A stretch of 64,000 nucleotides of DNA from NCBI RefSeq assembly GCF_009389715.1, contig NW_024067676.1:873501-937500 (forward strand), read 5' to 3'. Both the position numbers and the translations under genes were made by a program. The stretch is from Phoenix dactylifera. Lineage: Eukaryota > Streptophyta > Magnoliopsida > Arecales > Arecaceae. Positions 1-38,046 of this stretch are shown here, one piece after another (position 1 is the stretch's first letter; every line of letters starts with the position of its first letter). A model generated the notes under the pieces. The model saw only the letters and a program-made list of their open reading frames with translations. It was not told where the DNA came from and ran no database searches.

Positions 1-784
1 TCAGAAAAATGAATATAAAATATTGGAATCCATCATTTATTTTACTTTTTTATTTACTTTTATACTAAATATAGTAATCTTACGTAAAATTTATTTTTTG
101 ATAATAGATTATGTCTAACCAAATGGGTCTTTAGATATTTATAGCTCAAATCATGTGTAGTGGTTATTTTGCGTTCGAGCGTTTTATGTTTTATACATCA
201 AACCAATGCCTTTTGTTATGTTCTTTCCTTGGTGTTTAAGCACATACATTGTGCATGAATAACTTCTTGTCCGGTCGCATGACTTGTAGCATAGTAAATG
301 TGTTATATGCACTGTCGAAAGCTTGTTGAATTATTTTTCGAAGCATACAAATCTCAGCAACTATTTAATCATTGCTGACTTAGTTTGTGAGTTTTTTAAT
401 GCCTTGTTGAATTGTTTATTAGTATGTTAAAAAAAAACATTATACATTACATATGTATATATTTCTGGTGTTTTTTTCTCTCTTGCATATTCATCTTTGC
501 TCCCCCATGCTTGTTTGTCTATTGTTTAATATTTTGTGTGTGATGAAAAACTAATTTCATCATTATTCATTAGTATTGCTATATTTTTATAAAATAAACT
601 ATGACATTAGATTCAAATCTTAGAATTGTTCACTAAGCTCAAAGTTTATATTCGAGCTTGTTTATTCCGCTATTTCACGGTTGGTCATGTGTGCATTTTT
701 GTCTTATGCGGTTATACCATGAAGTGTTTAGAAGAGAGTCAATTCAAGCATCCTAGACACCAATAGCAATAGTCCCTAGAAGAT
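1..784. other. AT-rich intergenic sequence, no gene seen
   Basis: No reading frame of useful length or recognisable coding similarity is visible on either strand. The sequence is AT-rich and contains only short poly(A) and poly(T) runs. It borders the Tourist-like element that begins at 788. Confidence 0.6.
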
Positions 785-787
785 TTA

Positions 788-1737
788 GGTTATGTTTGAG
801 ATTGCTATTGGCAATAATTTTTTTTAAAAATAGAGCTTTTGGAAGTAGAATTTTTATAAAAAGCTATTAATTATTTGGTAACTACATTTTTAAAGTGCTT
901 TGAAACTTTAACATATGTTTGAAAACAAAAATGTGAAAGTAATTTTGATATGATAAAATGACAATAAAAGATATTGCATAGTAGAATATAATACAATATA
1001 ATATTACATATTAAAATATTATTATTCTGTATAGTATTATTATAATATAGCATAATATAATATTGAATACTATAACATAATAATATAATATAATATAATA
1101 GATTAAAATTTAATCTAATAATAGATTATAATATAATAGATTATATTGTAGAATAATAATATTATATTATTATTAAATATTATTATATTAGATTGTATTA
1201 TTGTAATATAATAATAATATTATATTATACATTTATATTATTATAATATAATCATCTAATACAATAATATAATGTAATATAATCTGATATATTATCTTGT
1301 TATATTATTAATAGTATATTATAATAATAATATTATAAAATTATATTATATTATCATAAAATAACTATTATTATGATAATAATACTATGATTGCAATGAT
1401 ATGTTATATTATGCTTACGATATAATATAATATAATATTTTTATTAATTTTACTATTATTATATTATATTTATAATAATATAATATGATATAATATAATA
1501 TAATATAGGATCCAATCATGAGATTTGTTGGTGGGCATTTTGGTTATTAGAAAAATTAAACAACTTCTCGATATTGACCGGAAAACATTTTAGGAGAAGC
1601 TCCAAAATATAGCTTTTTTCAAATAGACATTTTTAGCTTTCTGACAAAACTAAAATAGCTTTTCGATTTTTTACTAAATATTACTATACGATCCAAAAAT
1701 GCTTTCAGAGGGATAGAAAGCTTTGCCGAACGAGGCC
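788..1737. mobile_element. Tourist-like (PIF/Harbinger) non-autonomous element with TA-rich core
   Basis: The left end reads GGTTATGTTTGAGATTGC after a TTA at 785-787. The right end, read on the minus strand, is GGCCTCGTTCGGCAAAGC and is followed by TTA at 1738-1740. The ends match imperfectly and most differences are transitions. GGCCT(T/C)GTTYGG ends with a TTA target duplication are characteristic of Tourist MITEs of the PIF/Harbinger superfamily. The core from about 955 to 1510 is almost entirely TATAATA-like repeat, so the 950 bp length probably reflects satellite expansion inside a smaller element. No transposase is encoded. A decayed element of another TIR family is possible. Confidence 0.5.
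955..1510. repeat. TATAATA-type AT satellite
   Basis: About 550 bp consists almost only of A and T, in irregular repeats of TAATATAATA and ATTATTATA. It lies inside the Tourist-like element. The short minus-strand frame at 871-1053 is a low-complexity artefact. Confidence 0.85.
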
Positions 1738-1740
1738 TTA

Positions 1741-3203
1741 GTCATGGCTATGAAGAAAAAAGGTACACAAATAAAGAAGGGAGAAGTGGACTAGCAATTG
1801 CTCGCTGCATGTGATTATGATTAGTAGATTGCAAACATTTCATGTGTGTTTTCTCAATTAACAACATGTATAATTATTATATTGTTTTTTGCTCTTCTCT
1901 CCCTTCTTCTTTGAAGAGTCCTAAATCCTAATGCAAAAGAATAGGTACCTATTCAAAATAGAGAAAAATACATAATTCTCTTTGCAAGAAATTAATCCCC
2001 AAATAGGCTTTGCAATAAAAGGAAAAAATAAAGAAGTAAGCGAAGGAAATCACAACGTGTTCAAGTATGAGATAGGGAGAGAAGAGGAAATCACCACGCG
2101 TTCAAGTATGAGATAGCATAGTTACAGTAGTAATTGAAAAATTGGATGGCAGCAATATGACTTCTGTATTTTTATGCAAAATCTTAAGCAAATTTTTACT
2201 ATTGAGAAACCTAAATGCACATATGGAGAGGACTTAATAGTCCAAACACAAGACCTTTTCTTTTTGCCGCACGCTTCTTTTTTAGAATATTTGCACTTTT
2301 ATTTTTTTGAAAAGACAAGATAAATATGTAAATCAAAAAGAAAAGTATCCTTAGCAATCATAAACAATGAATGCTAATGAAATTATAACCATCCATCAAA
2401 TGTTTCAATTTTTAATAAACTCCTATGAGATAAGAGTGTCCATTTTCTCTAAGTTCTTCAAATCAGCCACATATGAACTACGCATGCTGAGATCTAATAA
2501 AAATATACATAGCACCTCATCATCGGTGGTTGACAACCAGGGTTGACATTTAATCCATAGGTGAGATGGATTTGCGAAGCAAAAACTCCTACCTTATCTT
2601 TCATCTAGGTTTTATATCAAGTATTCATTATTGATATCTTGGTCCTTACTGTACCAATTAATATTGTATCCATCCTTAAAGGAAATGTTCTTATAAAATA
2701 CTTTGAATGAATATAGATCATTCACAATATCAAAGGGATGCATTTTGGTTTGGATGCGACCTAAATTTGCTTCAATTCACGACTAGGTGGATTCAGGTTA
2801 AATCAAGTCCAAAGGGATTGGAGTTCGATACTAAAACCTATTGTTTAAACTAAAATTTGCCTTCATGAGGCATGTTCATTCGGATTCATCCACATCCTCC
2901 TCGACCATTTGGTTATGATCCGGAACCCATGCTCAAATTTGCCGGTTTGGTAGGGGCCTAATACTGGCCGGGTATCTAGGGTTTGGGTCTAAATCGGGTG
3001 CGATATGATTTGGATCCTGGCGTGCCCATTTACCCAACCCACTTGCACCCCACCATTAGGCAAGGGTCAGCCCTCCTTCCCAAACCCTATACAAAATTCC
3101 CACACCCAGAACCCAAACAATTCCTATCATCTGCTCCTTTTAGTCTATTATGAGCTTAGTTTTGCACCCCATCTCATCTCCTTCCAAGAAATAATGACAC
3201 ATC
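1741..3203. other. Intergenic region and presumed promoter of the 3204 gene
   Basis: No gene is visible. At 2045-2126 a segment of about 41 bp is duplicated in tandem, each copy containing a GTTCAAGTATGAGATAG motif. From about 3020 the base composition changes to the C-rich, CT-rich type usual for a plant 5' leader. The open frame at 3005-3442 is a shadow of the leader and first exon. No clear TATA box was assigned. Confidence 0.5.
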
Positions 3204-6200
3204 ATGAGCTTGGGCTCCTCATCCACCCCTCTCCCTCTCCCACCCCTCTCCCTCTCCCCTCTTTCTCTTCAAAGAAAAGCAAGGAGACTCCGACTCCAAT
3301 CCTCCTCTTTTCTTCCCTCTCCCAGGCCTCGAACCAAGCGCCCCAACCGCCTCCGCCCCAATCTCCCCAAAACCCTAATCCCCAAACCCCAATCCCCACC
3401 TCCGCCGCCCCCTCGGCCCCTCCCTCCTCCGACTCCCGATGAATCCCCCGCCGCCCACCCCGTCGTCGTCGTCGTCGAAGGAGAGGTGGAAGCTGTCGAG
3501 GGAACGGTGCGGGCGGCGGAGGGAGTCGTCCCGTTCCCTCCCGCCGGCCGCCGATTGTTCCCGGGACCGGTCCTCGACCTCGTCTTCCGGTTTGCCGCCC
3601 TTTTCGCGGTGCAGACGGTTGTTGCCGTCTGGTTCCTAGGCGGCGAGAGCGTCGAGGAGAGCGGGGGACGTGAGGAGCAGGGGAGGAAGACGATGAAGGT
3701 TGAGAAGGCGGAGGCGGAGGGCGTGGGGGAGTTTGAGAGGATGGTGCTGGAGATCAGGGCGATGGCGAAGGAGGCGAGGGAGAGCGACAGGAAGGATCTT
3801 GCTGAGGGGAATAGAGTCAAGGAGGAGGTTGGCCGGGGGATTGGCCGCTTGAGAAAGAGTTTTTCTCAGGTTATTTTGGATGAGAATGATTCTTCTTCTT
3901 CTTCCAAGGGTAGGGATGGGAAGAAAAGTGGAGGGAAATCGAACGAGAAAAGAAAGCTTGGATTTTTGAGCTCCGTTGCGAAGAATCGGAATGTTCCAAA
4001 GGGGTTTAATGGGTCAAAGGGGAAGGATGAGTCTGTTGATGGTGGCATTGGTATGGTATTTTGCCTCTTTTTCAATTCAATGCAAGTTAACTATTTAATA
4101 ACTTTGTTGTTGTTTCTTTCGTTGAATTAATTAACCAAACCACATTCTTCAGGCCAATTCTAGCCTTTTACCTGTGGTACTATGTATTAGGTTCTAGCTT
4201 GCACAAATGATTTTACTCACCGATATATCATTTTGTCAACTGTTACTATTTGAATTTTGGTTTCCTATAAAAGTCCAGGTTCTTCTGATTGCATCTGAAA
4301 GTTGTTTGGTGTGTGGCTAGATAGTGACAAGCCTAGCTCTTGCTACGTAGCCTACATATTGTTTGGTTCTCTGGATGGGGCTGATTTAGAGTTTATGGTC
4401 TACATTCACCTAATGATATCAGTGGAAACCTACAAAAAAGAATAATAATGATAATATCGGAGGAAGGCTAAAAAGGAATGCTTCAAAAAAGACAATTCGT
4501 GAAGCTGACCCCAAATAGTTGGACAAGGTTAGATGGTAATATGGTATCTAGGGTTGTTTTACCAATATCTTTTCAAGGGCATTTCTACAATCAATGATGA
4601 AGTAGTTTGTTTTTGGTTAAATAAAATAAGGTTATCACATTTGATGCCTCTTTTTAATTGTCTTAGGAGAACAAATTTATGGGTAAGAGTGACAAACTCA
4701 ATGTTTGTGCAAAAGTGCAAACTTGTCCGTGTCCTGCACAAAGCCATGAGGCAAGAGGATTTTGAGTAACAAAGAATCTATATCATGATATAAGGGTACT
4801 CTCAGAATATGAAGATTAGAAATATATTCCTCGTACAAGCTCTTATGCTTAATTCCGCACCCCCCCCCCCCCCCACCCCCACCCCAAGAAAGAAAAAAAA
4901 GGATATGAATTAAAATAATTCAATATCCACAAATCATTAAAAACATTTAGCCCTCTGTAATTAGAATGAAGAGGTTAGTTGTTTAGTGAACTTCTGATAC
5001 CATATATAATCTCAAACTATCATACATTACTTTCTATACCATTAGACTTGACTTGTTTGCTTTGGGCATGTTGCAGAATACAGGGGTACCCCGAGTTGTT
5101 CCCCATTCTTCATGCAAGAACAATTCTTTTGTTTTACTTCCAGAAACAAAACTTAATTTTTCAGCTTGTTTGACTAAAATTGCTTTCTACTCCTGATATT
5201 ATGATGAATTGTCTGATGCCATAAAAGGCATAATAAGCACTTAGAAATCCATCACTGTATCAGGTAAAATTGTTAATTTATTCATCTTAGGTGGTATTCA
5301 ACAGCTTGCTCATCAAAAACCTGGGAAGGAACCCTCAATACTGAATGAGCAAGGGAAGAAAAGAGCATGTGGCTCCGAGATGACCAAAACGTTTGCTGAT
5401 GTGGAGAGTTATACAGTTTCATCAACTCAAGGAACTGAAAGATTAGAAGATGGTCATGGCACTTCTTTTAGTAGAACCAGAAACAGTAGAAGCAACCCAG
5501 ATTATATTGAAGGGGATTTGTCTCCCGAGTTTAGCAGTTCCACATATGCTGTATATGATTCTAGAAGTTATACTCAAGCAGATATATCAAAGGAGGCTTC
5601 TCTGATGGAAAGCAAATCCATGCTGGAGATGCAGAATGACAAAAGTTCCATGAAGGCAAATGGAGAACCCTCTGTTATAAACAGAAACGTCAGTGAGAAA
5701 GAAGAGCGGGATTCGCAAACTAAACAAGTTGAACACAAGTCAGTTGTTAATGAAGAAAAAGATAGCCAGTTTGATAAAGGGCACAATCTGTGGTGGTTGA
5801 AACTTCCTTATGTTCTAGTAAGCAATTTTTCTCCCATACTGTGTTTGTTCATATTCCTATCTTCTTTGTTACAAAAAAAAGGGGCATGTGCATCTCTTCA
5901 GTTTCATTATATTATGCAAATTAGTTATCTCCTTGCACCTGATTTCAATTGTTTCAGTACTATGCATATGGTTTTAATCTCAGGACTTGCAACTATACTT
6001 TCTTTCATAATAAAATCAAGAATGTTTAGATGCTTATTCTTAGCTATTATGATTTTCAGGCTATTTTTCTATGCAGAGGTTCTGATGGCAATGGCCCAAA
6101 AGGACTCTACTCCTTACAGATGAACTCTTCGTCAGATGATGGGAATTTTACATCTTATACTGTTGCTTTTCAAGATCGTGGTGATGCATCAAACTTCTGC

Positions 6201-6827
6201 TACTTAGTGGAGTCCTTTTTTGAAGAGTTGGGTGATGTCAGTGCTGACATTGTTCCTCTGACTATTCAAGTAAGAGTTATTCTTGATTCACTCATAATAG
6301 AACTCTAAATCTGGTTATATATCCTTCCTTTTCTTTTGGTGGAGCAACTGATGCATCAATATAATAGAAAGCCTTTCTGGTACTTCATGATATGAAACTT
6401 GAAGCAGAAAAGCCTTTACTGATAAAAACGTGATATGCAGGAAGCATCTGTGACATCTTATAGTACGTCAGAACATATTTGAAGTGGCAGATAGCATACT
6501 CCTTATATAGTACATGTTTAATATAACTTTCACACTTTTTTCTCCCTTTCTCATATCTAAGATTTGGTTTTGTTAGAGCTAATTTATGGCTAAAGATAGG
6601 TAGGTTTTTCAATAATATTGTCATGTGGACAGCTCTATTCTCTACTCATGAATTTTTTCCCTCAACTGGGGATATAAAGCTGCACAATGGGTGTGTTTCA
6701 GGAACTTGACGAGGCAGTAACGGCGGGTGAATTTAAGGTGATTGTTGTTAGAAAGGGCCAACTTCATTTGTATGCTGGACAGCCTCTTGCTGAAGCAGAG
6801 ACTGCATTGCGTTCTTTGTTAGACTAG
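3204..6827 (+). CDS. Predicted plastid membrane protein with EMB1703-type C-terminal domain
   Basis: Four exons join in phase: 3204-4050, 5291-5817, 6060-6269 and 6702-6827 (stop TAG), giving 569 residues. All introns are GT-AG. The first 60 residues are rich in Ser, Pro, Arg and Leu and lack acidic residues, like a chloroplast transit peptide. A hydrophobic stretch at about residues 127-152 (containing LVFRFAALFAVQTVVAVWF) could span a membrane once. The middle is a charged, Lys/Ser/Glu-rich, probably disordered region. The last 115 residues form a compact domain with LPYVLAIFLCRGSDG, SNFCYLVESFFEELGD and FKVIVVRKGQLHLYAGQPL. From memory this domain resembles the C-terminus of plant EMB1703-type plastid proteins, which are needed for embryo development. 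The biochemical function is not known to me. The first exon is strongly GC-rich. The start is the first ATG giving a transit-like N-terminus; an ATG at 3194 is out of frame. Confidence 0.72.
4051..5290 (+). other. Intron 1 of the EMB1703-like gene
   Basis: This 1.24 kb intron has donor G|GTATGG at 4051 and acceptor CTTAG at 5290. It contains a poly(C) run at about 4860-4885 and no other recognised element. The small frames at 4533-4769 and 4979-5173 are not conserved-looking and are rejected. Confidence 0.75.
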
Positions 6828-7982
6828 ACTTGAGAGATTGTAGGGGAAAAAAATAGGTGAAGGGTTTTTTTCCTCCATGCAACATTCGAAAATATCTGCT
6901 TGAAGTGGTGCATTTATTTATGCTGAATCACTCATATTTTTTTTCTGTTTTTTTGCAGTGGTAGGAGATTTTGAACTGTAAAGGGCAGCGACGGGATCAT
7001 TGTATTGATACAAGTTACAAAATTGGTTTTCTTGTGGTTGACACCATTGTTTTAACTGAGATTTGTGCGACAGAAAATTATTTCTATTCGCAGAATATTG
7101 ATGTCTATAAATGGCTTGATCTCCTCATGTAGCAGCAGTAGCCCGTACCCATGATCTCAAAATAACATTTTTGCTGAGCAAATATATCATGTCAAAGTAT
7201 CAAATGAAATATATTTCATGATATTCGAAACATTTTTTGCAAGATTTATATTGTAGCAAGTGCAATTATCTTGATGAAGCCATGATATACGGTAACAGAT
7301 GTGATGATTTTTAATGCGGTAAGGCAATTTGACTACTGATCTTGCCTGACCTTTCAATATTCTCTTTGGTAACTTCTTTGATCTTCTCTACCTAGCCAGA
7401 GCTGTATATGTCATATAAGCATGCACTCTTTGATAACTTATTTGGTCTACTCCATCTAATCAAACTTGTATGTGTTATAAGCATGCCCTACAAATCACCT
7501 TTCCTTTATGTGTCCAAGTTATCTCTTGTTTGCAAGGTGTGAATGCCTGTTAGAACTGATCTTATGGGCTATTGCTCTCACATATGTAATGTTACAACTT
7601 CAAATTGTGGTGTTGTAATTTTGAACACTACATTGTCCATCATGCATCCTAGCAATTTTAAATTGCTAATTTCTGTTATTGGCTCACTGCATCACCCTCT
7701 AGATGCTAATTGCTCGGTCGGTATCAATGATGCAACCATGCCTTTTGGTAGATAATCAGCACAAAAAATGGAGAGTGGCTGCAAATGATATAAGAAAATA
7801 AAAAGCAAACCTTGCTGAATTTGTTGTTGGATTTTTTTTGTTCTGAGATGGAAGGATAAAAGGAGCAGAAATTACTTCCTTCAGCTTATTTATCCTATTT
7901 CGCAAAACACTGCACGAAGAGCCCCATCCTTTTCTCTCTTTTTTTTTTCTGTTTCTCTCTCGTCTTCTCCTTTTCTCTATCC

Positions 7983-8032
<50 letters not shown>

Positions 8033-9842
8033 TTAGGCGGACCGCCGCTATCTGCTAGAGTTGCAAGCTCTTCAACAAAGGTTATAGCTAAAATAATTTT
8101 TTCCCACCTCCAATCCTCCTCAACAAAAGTTATAGCTAAAATAATTTTTTCCCATCAGCAACTCTCCATGAAAGATGGAGGGCATTTTAGTTATTATTTA
8201 GTTTTTGTTAATTGTGTCAAGATAGACGGGTAGACTACATTGCAATGGAAAAATAAGTCATAGGTCTGCATAAAATGTTTTAAAAATTTAAGACTGAAGC
8301 ATTTTTCGCCTAAATTTGAAGGGATGTCTCTATAATTTTTTCTAAAATTTATTGAAATCCAAAGTGAAAAAGTGTTCTATTTTTTTTGAGGGGAAAGAGA
8401 AAACTACGCTATTAAACAAAGAATTCAAGGTACTATTTTATAGTAAAGGCTCTTGGTGGTTATACTAAAGATATTGGATTGGACCTTGCTTTCATCAAAA
8501 TTTGGACGGTTCATTGGTGGAGATATTATATAGTGACGCATTACCTTAGGCATTATCTATTGAAATAATAATATAAATAATTACATTTTGAATTAAAGGG
8601 ATTATCATAATTTTGTATTGGATAATAGTGATCATATGACTTTCTAACATCTCTATCCATTTTATCCTACGATAATTGTTGAAGCATTAAATTTTTAATT
8701 ACAAAATCTCAAATAAGAGATGCATGCTGTAGAAATTAAAGTATGATATTATTGAGTCAAGAGCTGTGTATATACGACAAACGGCAACTTTATCATATAG
8801 CTTGATACTTTTTAAACTTTAAAGTTCTTTCATATGTCCAACATAATTATATGGGTTATACATAAAATTCCAACAAGTAAATTCTAAGTATTAATAACAC
8901 ACAAAAAAAGAGGAATGCAGATGGCAATAGCCATCATGCTACTATTGTGATATTTCTACCTTTTACCTAATGAAAACTATGAGCGTTAAATGTGTGACCA
9001 TTATATGCTAAAACAAAAAACCCGCAACGAAGAAAGTGTGGAAAATAATGAGGAAATCTAATGAATCATAATAATTAACTTGTGTTTTCCTATATATTAT
9101 TGTGCATAGTTTGATTTATCCTAGAGCATATTTAAAAGCTTGAGTATAAAATTTTATATTTAGAATGAAATAAATTTTCAGATGCTTTGTTCGTTATATT
9201 TATCTAAATTTATTATGTGATAGCCGCATAATTGTTATGTCGCTATAAAATATTTAGATGTATAAAGTTACATACTAGATTGGACTACTAAGGAGTAAAT
9301 ACATATTTTGATATTTCTTCGTTGCACCTATCTTGGATCAAATTGTAGCTGCTTATTAATTCTTTTTGAAAATTCTTTAATAGATAGTGTGAAAAAACAA
9401 AAATGTGCTACAACAATACATGCAATTAAAAGTGCGAAAATATAAAAGTAAAAGGTCCTCAATAAGTAATGCACCGCTTTGCAGTTTGCACACATTGTAA
9501 TTACTTTTTACATAAACATCTTTAGAGAAGCTATCAAAATTATTTTTTCTTCATAAATCTTTAAAACAACATATAAATTTGTTATAATTTAAAATTGACA
9601 GGGGTCTATTTGCAAACCTGCATGTAACGTTGTTCGTATAAATCGAACGCATGGGTCATGTAATAAAAAAATAAAAAAATAAAACGTAACCTAGAATTAA
9701 TACGAAGATATCTCCTGTAATAAATAAAAATCCTTGGCGACATTCCCCCTTCCCATCCCTCCCTCTCTATCGTTCTCGTTCTTCTTCTTCTTCTCCCAGA
9801 AAAAATATCGGCTCGGAGTTGAGGAAGAAATAACCGGAGGCG
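6828..9842. other. 3' flank, intergenic region and promoter of the AAA gene
   Basis: No gene is visible. The first few hundred bases are the likely 3' UTR of the upstream gene. A (CT)n microsatellite occupies 7986-8028. A segment with AACAAA(A/G)GTTATAGCTAAA and the following TTTTTTCCC is duplicated with a period of about 55 bp at 8076-8150. The rest is AT-rich. From about 9745 the sequence turns CT-rich (TTCTTCTTCTTCTTC at 9781), typical of the 5' leader of the gene starting at 9843. Confidence 0.55.
7986..8028. repeat. (CT)n microsatellite
   Basis: About 43 bp of uninterrupted CT dinucleotides lies in the intergenic region. Confidence 0.95.
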
Positions 9843-35395
<25,553 letters not shown>

Positions 35396-37128
35396 GAGAT
35401 GCCCATTTTGTGTACAGCCGTTCTCTTACATCCATCCGCGAATGCTTGCAAATTTGGCAGCCAATATAACTGGTTTTCCTTCCCAGGCTTCCATGTATTT
35501 AAGGTGTTTCAAGTCATTTATCAATCTCTAATTTATAGTAAGTTATATTTTATCATTTCCATCAAGCTGGTATAACAATAGCCTTTTTTGTCTGTAAAAT
35601 ATGGCACTTCAGCATGGCTGAAGGCCTATGTAAATAGCATAGAAATTGCTGAGAGGAATAAACACTGCAACTAGAGTTTTTCCTTCCTTTATTTAATCTC
35701 TCCTTTTGTTCAAGTGGCAAGTGTATTCATTACTGGATGTTACCAATAGCTGTTTTTGTGGCATCTTTTGCCATGTTTCATGTTTGGAAGCGTAGTCTCT
35801 CTTATAGGCCATTGTCCTTTTAGTGAATTGGTGGTGTGACTTGTTTTGTTAGGGGCTAATTAAGATAATATCATTGCTGGAGTCAAAACTGTTTCCTTTC
35901 GTTGGGCAGCAAGGAATGTGCTTCTTGCTTTTGAAGGATGGAGCGTTCTGTTCTGGTTGCATTAAGAACTGTAATGATAAAAATGTTGGGAGCTATATTT
36001 GACTATAAGTTAGGCTTGTAGAGAGGAGATACATGTTTATGATCAAGGTATGCCGAATTAGACCGAACTGTCTGGTTCATTTCATACTGAACTGAATCAA
36101 TGAAAAATTAGGTTAGTTCGGTCCTAAATTTTGAAATTCTTTCTGAACCAGTTCACACTGATTTGAATTGGTTCGGGCTCTTTCTGCCTTTTTAAAAGAT
36201 TTGAATTTTGGTCTATTGAATTAGAGTAAACCGTCCAGTTTATTTCGTACCGAACTAGTAGCCAACCGGTGAGTTATGGTATTAGTTTGGCGGATCTTGT
36301 TTGGGATATGGTAATAACAATTGTCAAGTTGAAGTGGCCAAAACTTGAAGATGTGGCATGCTTCTCGGAACAACCTGTAACTTATTCTGTGAACTCGAAT
36401 ATTATATAAACTCAGAGAAATCTTAGCAATGATGTTTATCTAATTACTGAGATATTACTTGTCCAAGAGCTTTGAACGGTGAGAGTGATCGGTTGAACTG
36501 ATCTGGAAGGTTCAAACAAGGTATTATAATTGCATTAGCTGAGGAAATGTTCTCGTTTTATTTGGAATGAATTCGGAAGTGGGACTGCAGTCTTAAATTT
36601 CCTGGGATCTTAAGCAGAGCAGCATCAATCATCTTGGCCATGATTTATGAAGGAATAGCTACATAGCGCATTGAGATTTTTTTTTTTTTTGAAGTAATAA
36701 TAAGAAAAGTACACATCCCATCAATGAATCATCTCATTTTTTCTATTTTATATTTTTTGGGAAACTACCAAATGATCGAGTTGTTGCATTTACAGATGAC
36801 GTGCCCATGAATGAATAACCAATGAGTTTAACAAGAAAAACATTTGTAAGCACACTTTCCAATTCCCAGCCAATAAATAAAGTGATCATTGGAGATAACC
36901 TTCAGTTGCCTTCTTAAGCTCTTATATTTGCTAATTAGTGAAAATTCTATCTTTCTTCTTCCAAAATGAAAAAGATAAGAGGTAAAACAAGGGGAAAAAA
37001 AAATAAAAACCATGCGGCTCTATGGATTTGGCATGAATTAATTAAAGGATAGTGGGGGGAAAGAAATGACGAGAAAAATTCGAACATAGCAACACTCCAT
37101 GGCTTGGCCATGAGGGAGACTCCACACG
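35396..37128. other. Region between the AAA gene and the LOR gene (convergent 3' ends)
   Basis: The first few hundred bases are the probable 3' UTR of the AAA gene. At about 36050-36270 the sequence is full of GAACC, CGGTTC and AATTGGTTCG words, like the low-complexity interiors of non-autonomous hAT elements, but no terminal repeats were found. There is no gene; the minus-strand frame at 36828-37013 is rejected. Confidence 0.55.
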
Positions 37129-38046
37129 TCAATGATTTATAAGACAGCAAACAACGACGAGTCCCATAACGAGCAAACGGTCTGTGTTGGGCTCCACCAC
37201 CAATGTCATAACATCTTCTCCAAGGAGAACTCCTGAAGCAGTGTGCTTCCTTTGAACCTGCAGTCACCAATGAACTTAGATATCAGCATCAAATTCGTAT
37301 GCCATGTTTAATGATGATGCCATCTTTCTAGGGTTGGCTTTATGAATTCTTCTTAGCTAACTTGAGCTGTTAAGTGTTTGTTTGCCACTCGTAAACAAAT
37401 CATTGAATCGATTTCTAATCGGAGAGTTAAAGATACATCACCTGTGCCAAAAGTCCCCCAGCCATGTCCAGTATTCTGTAGACTGACTGGTGCTTCAGTG
37501 TCTCTATCTTGCAACTAGCCTTGTTCTCCCTGCCACACCCCATAACTTTGACTCCAAAGGACTGACTTCTTTTCAGAATCCCACAAGCCTTTTGGACTCT
37601 AAATGTAGGCTTTTTCTCTTCTCCATTCAAGTCATTGTAACGATAGGCTTCCCATCTTCCAAACACCCGAAGCTTCTGTAGAAAGAACAAACAAAAACAT
37701 GAACTAAGTTCGTCTTCTGATATGTTCGTTAGTTCATCAATAAATGATCTCAAGCAAATTGGCACTGTCCTACCTTTCTTTGTATCTTGTAAAGAGTCTT
37801 GCCACCTTGATCCATGAGGTAGACCTCATTGCAACGCTTCTGGTCGTAGTTATCGACACGATAAACTACTTCTCCGTTGGAATCATAAATGGTGCAACCA
37901 TTCCCATGCAACACCAATGACTTCATCCAAAGAGTATAAATCTCTCTACTAGAAGTCAGACAAGGAGAAGCATTGGAAGGAGGAGGAGGAGGAGGAGGAG
38001 GGAAGAGAGGGTGATGGTGGTAGACCTTGGCCATTGAAGAGACCAA
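37129..38046 (-). CDS. LURP-one-related (LOR, DUF567) protein
   Basis: Three minus-strand exons join in phase: 38046-37774, 37675-37442 and 37257-37129 (stop TGA). The product is 211 residues, or 207 from the second ATG at 38034, whose MAKVY start resembles relatives better. Both introns are GT-AG. The N-terminus has a run of eight prolines encoded by GGAGGA repeats. The LOR fold follows: YTLWMKSLVLHGNG, DSNGEVVYRVDNY, NEVYLMDQGGKTLYKIQRKK, VFGRWEAYR, then VYRILDMAGGLLAQVQRK, LGEDVMTLVVEP and VMGLVVVCCLINH. Family length is about 200-220 residues, so it looks complete. LOR proteins have a Tubby-like barrel with a central hydrophobic helix. LURP1 acts in defence against oomycetes, but most members have no known role. 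It is closest in memory to the Arabidopsis LOR8 type. Confidence 0.92.

Noticed and set aside
3005-3442. Pro-rich open frame overlapping the first gene
   Set aside because: It is in a different frame from the transit-like N-terminus that splices in phase with three further exons; its composition follows from CT-rich leader sequence.
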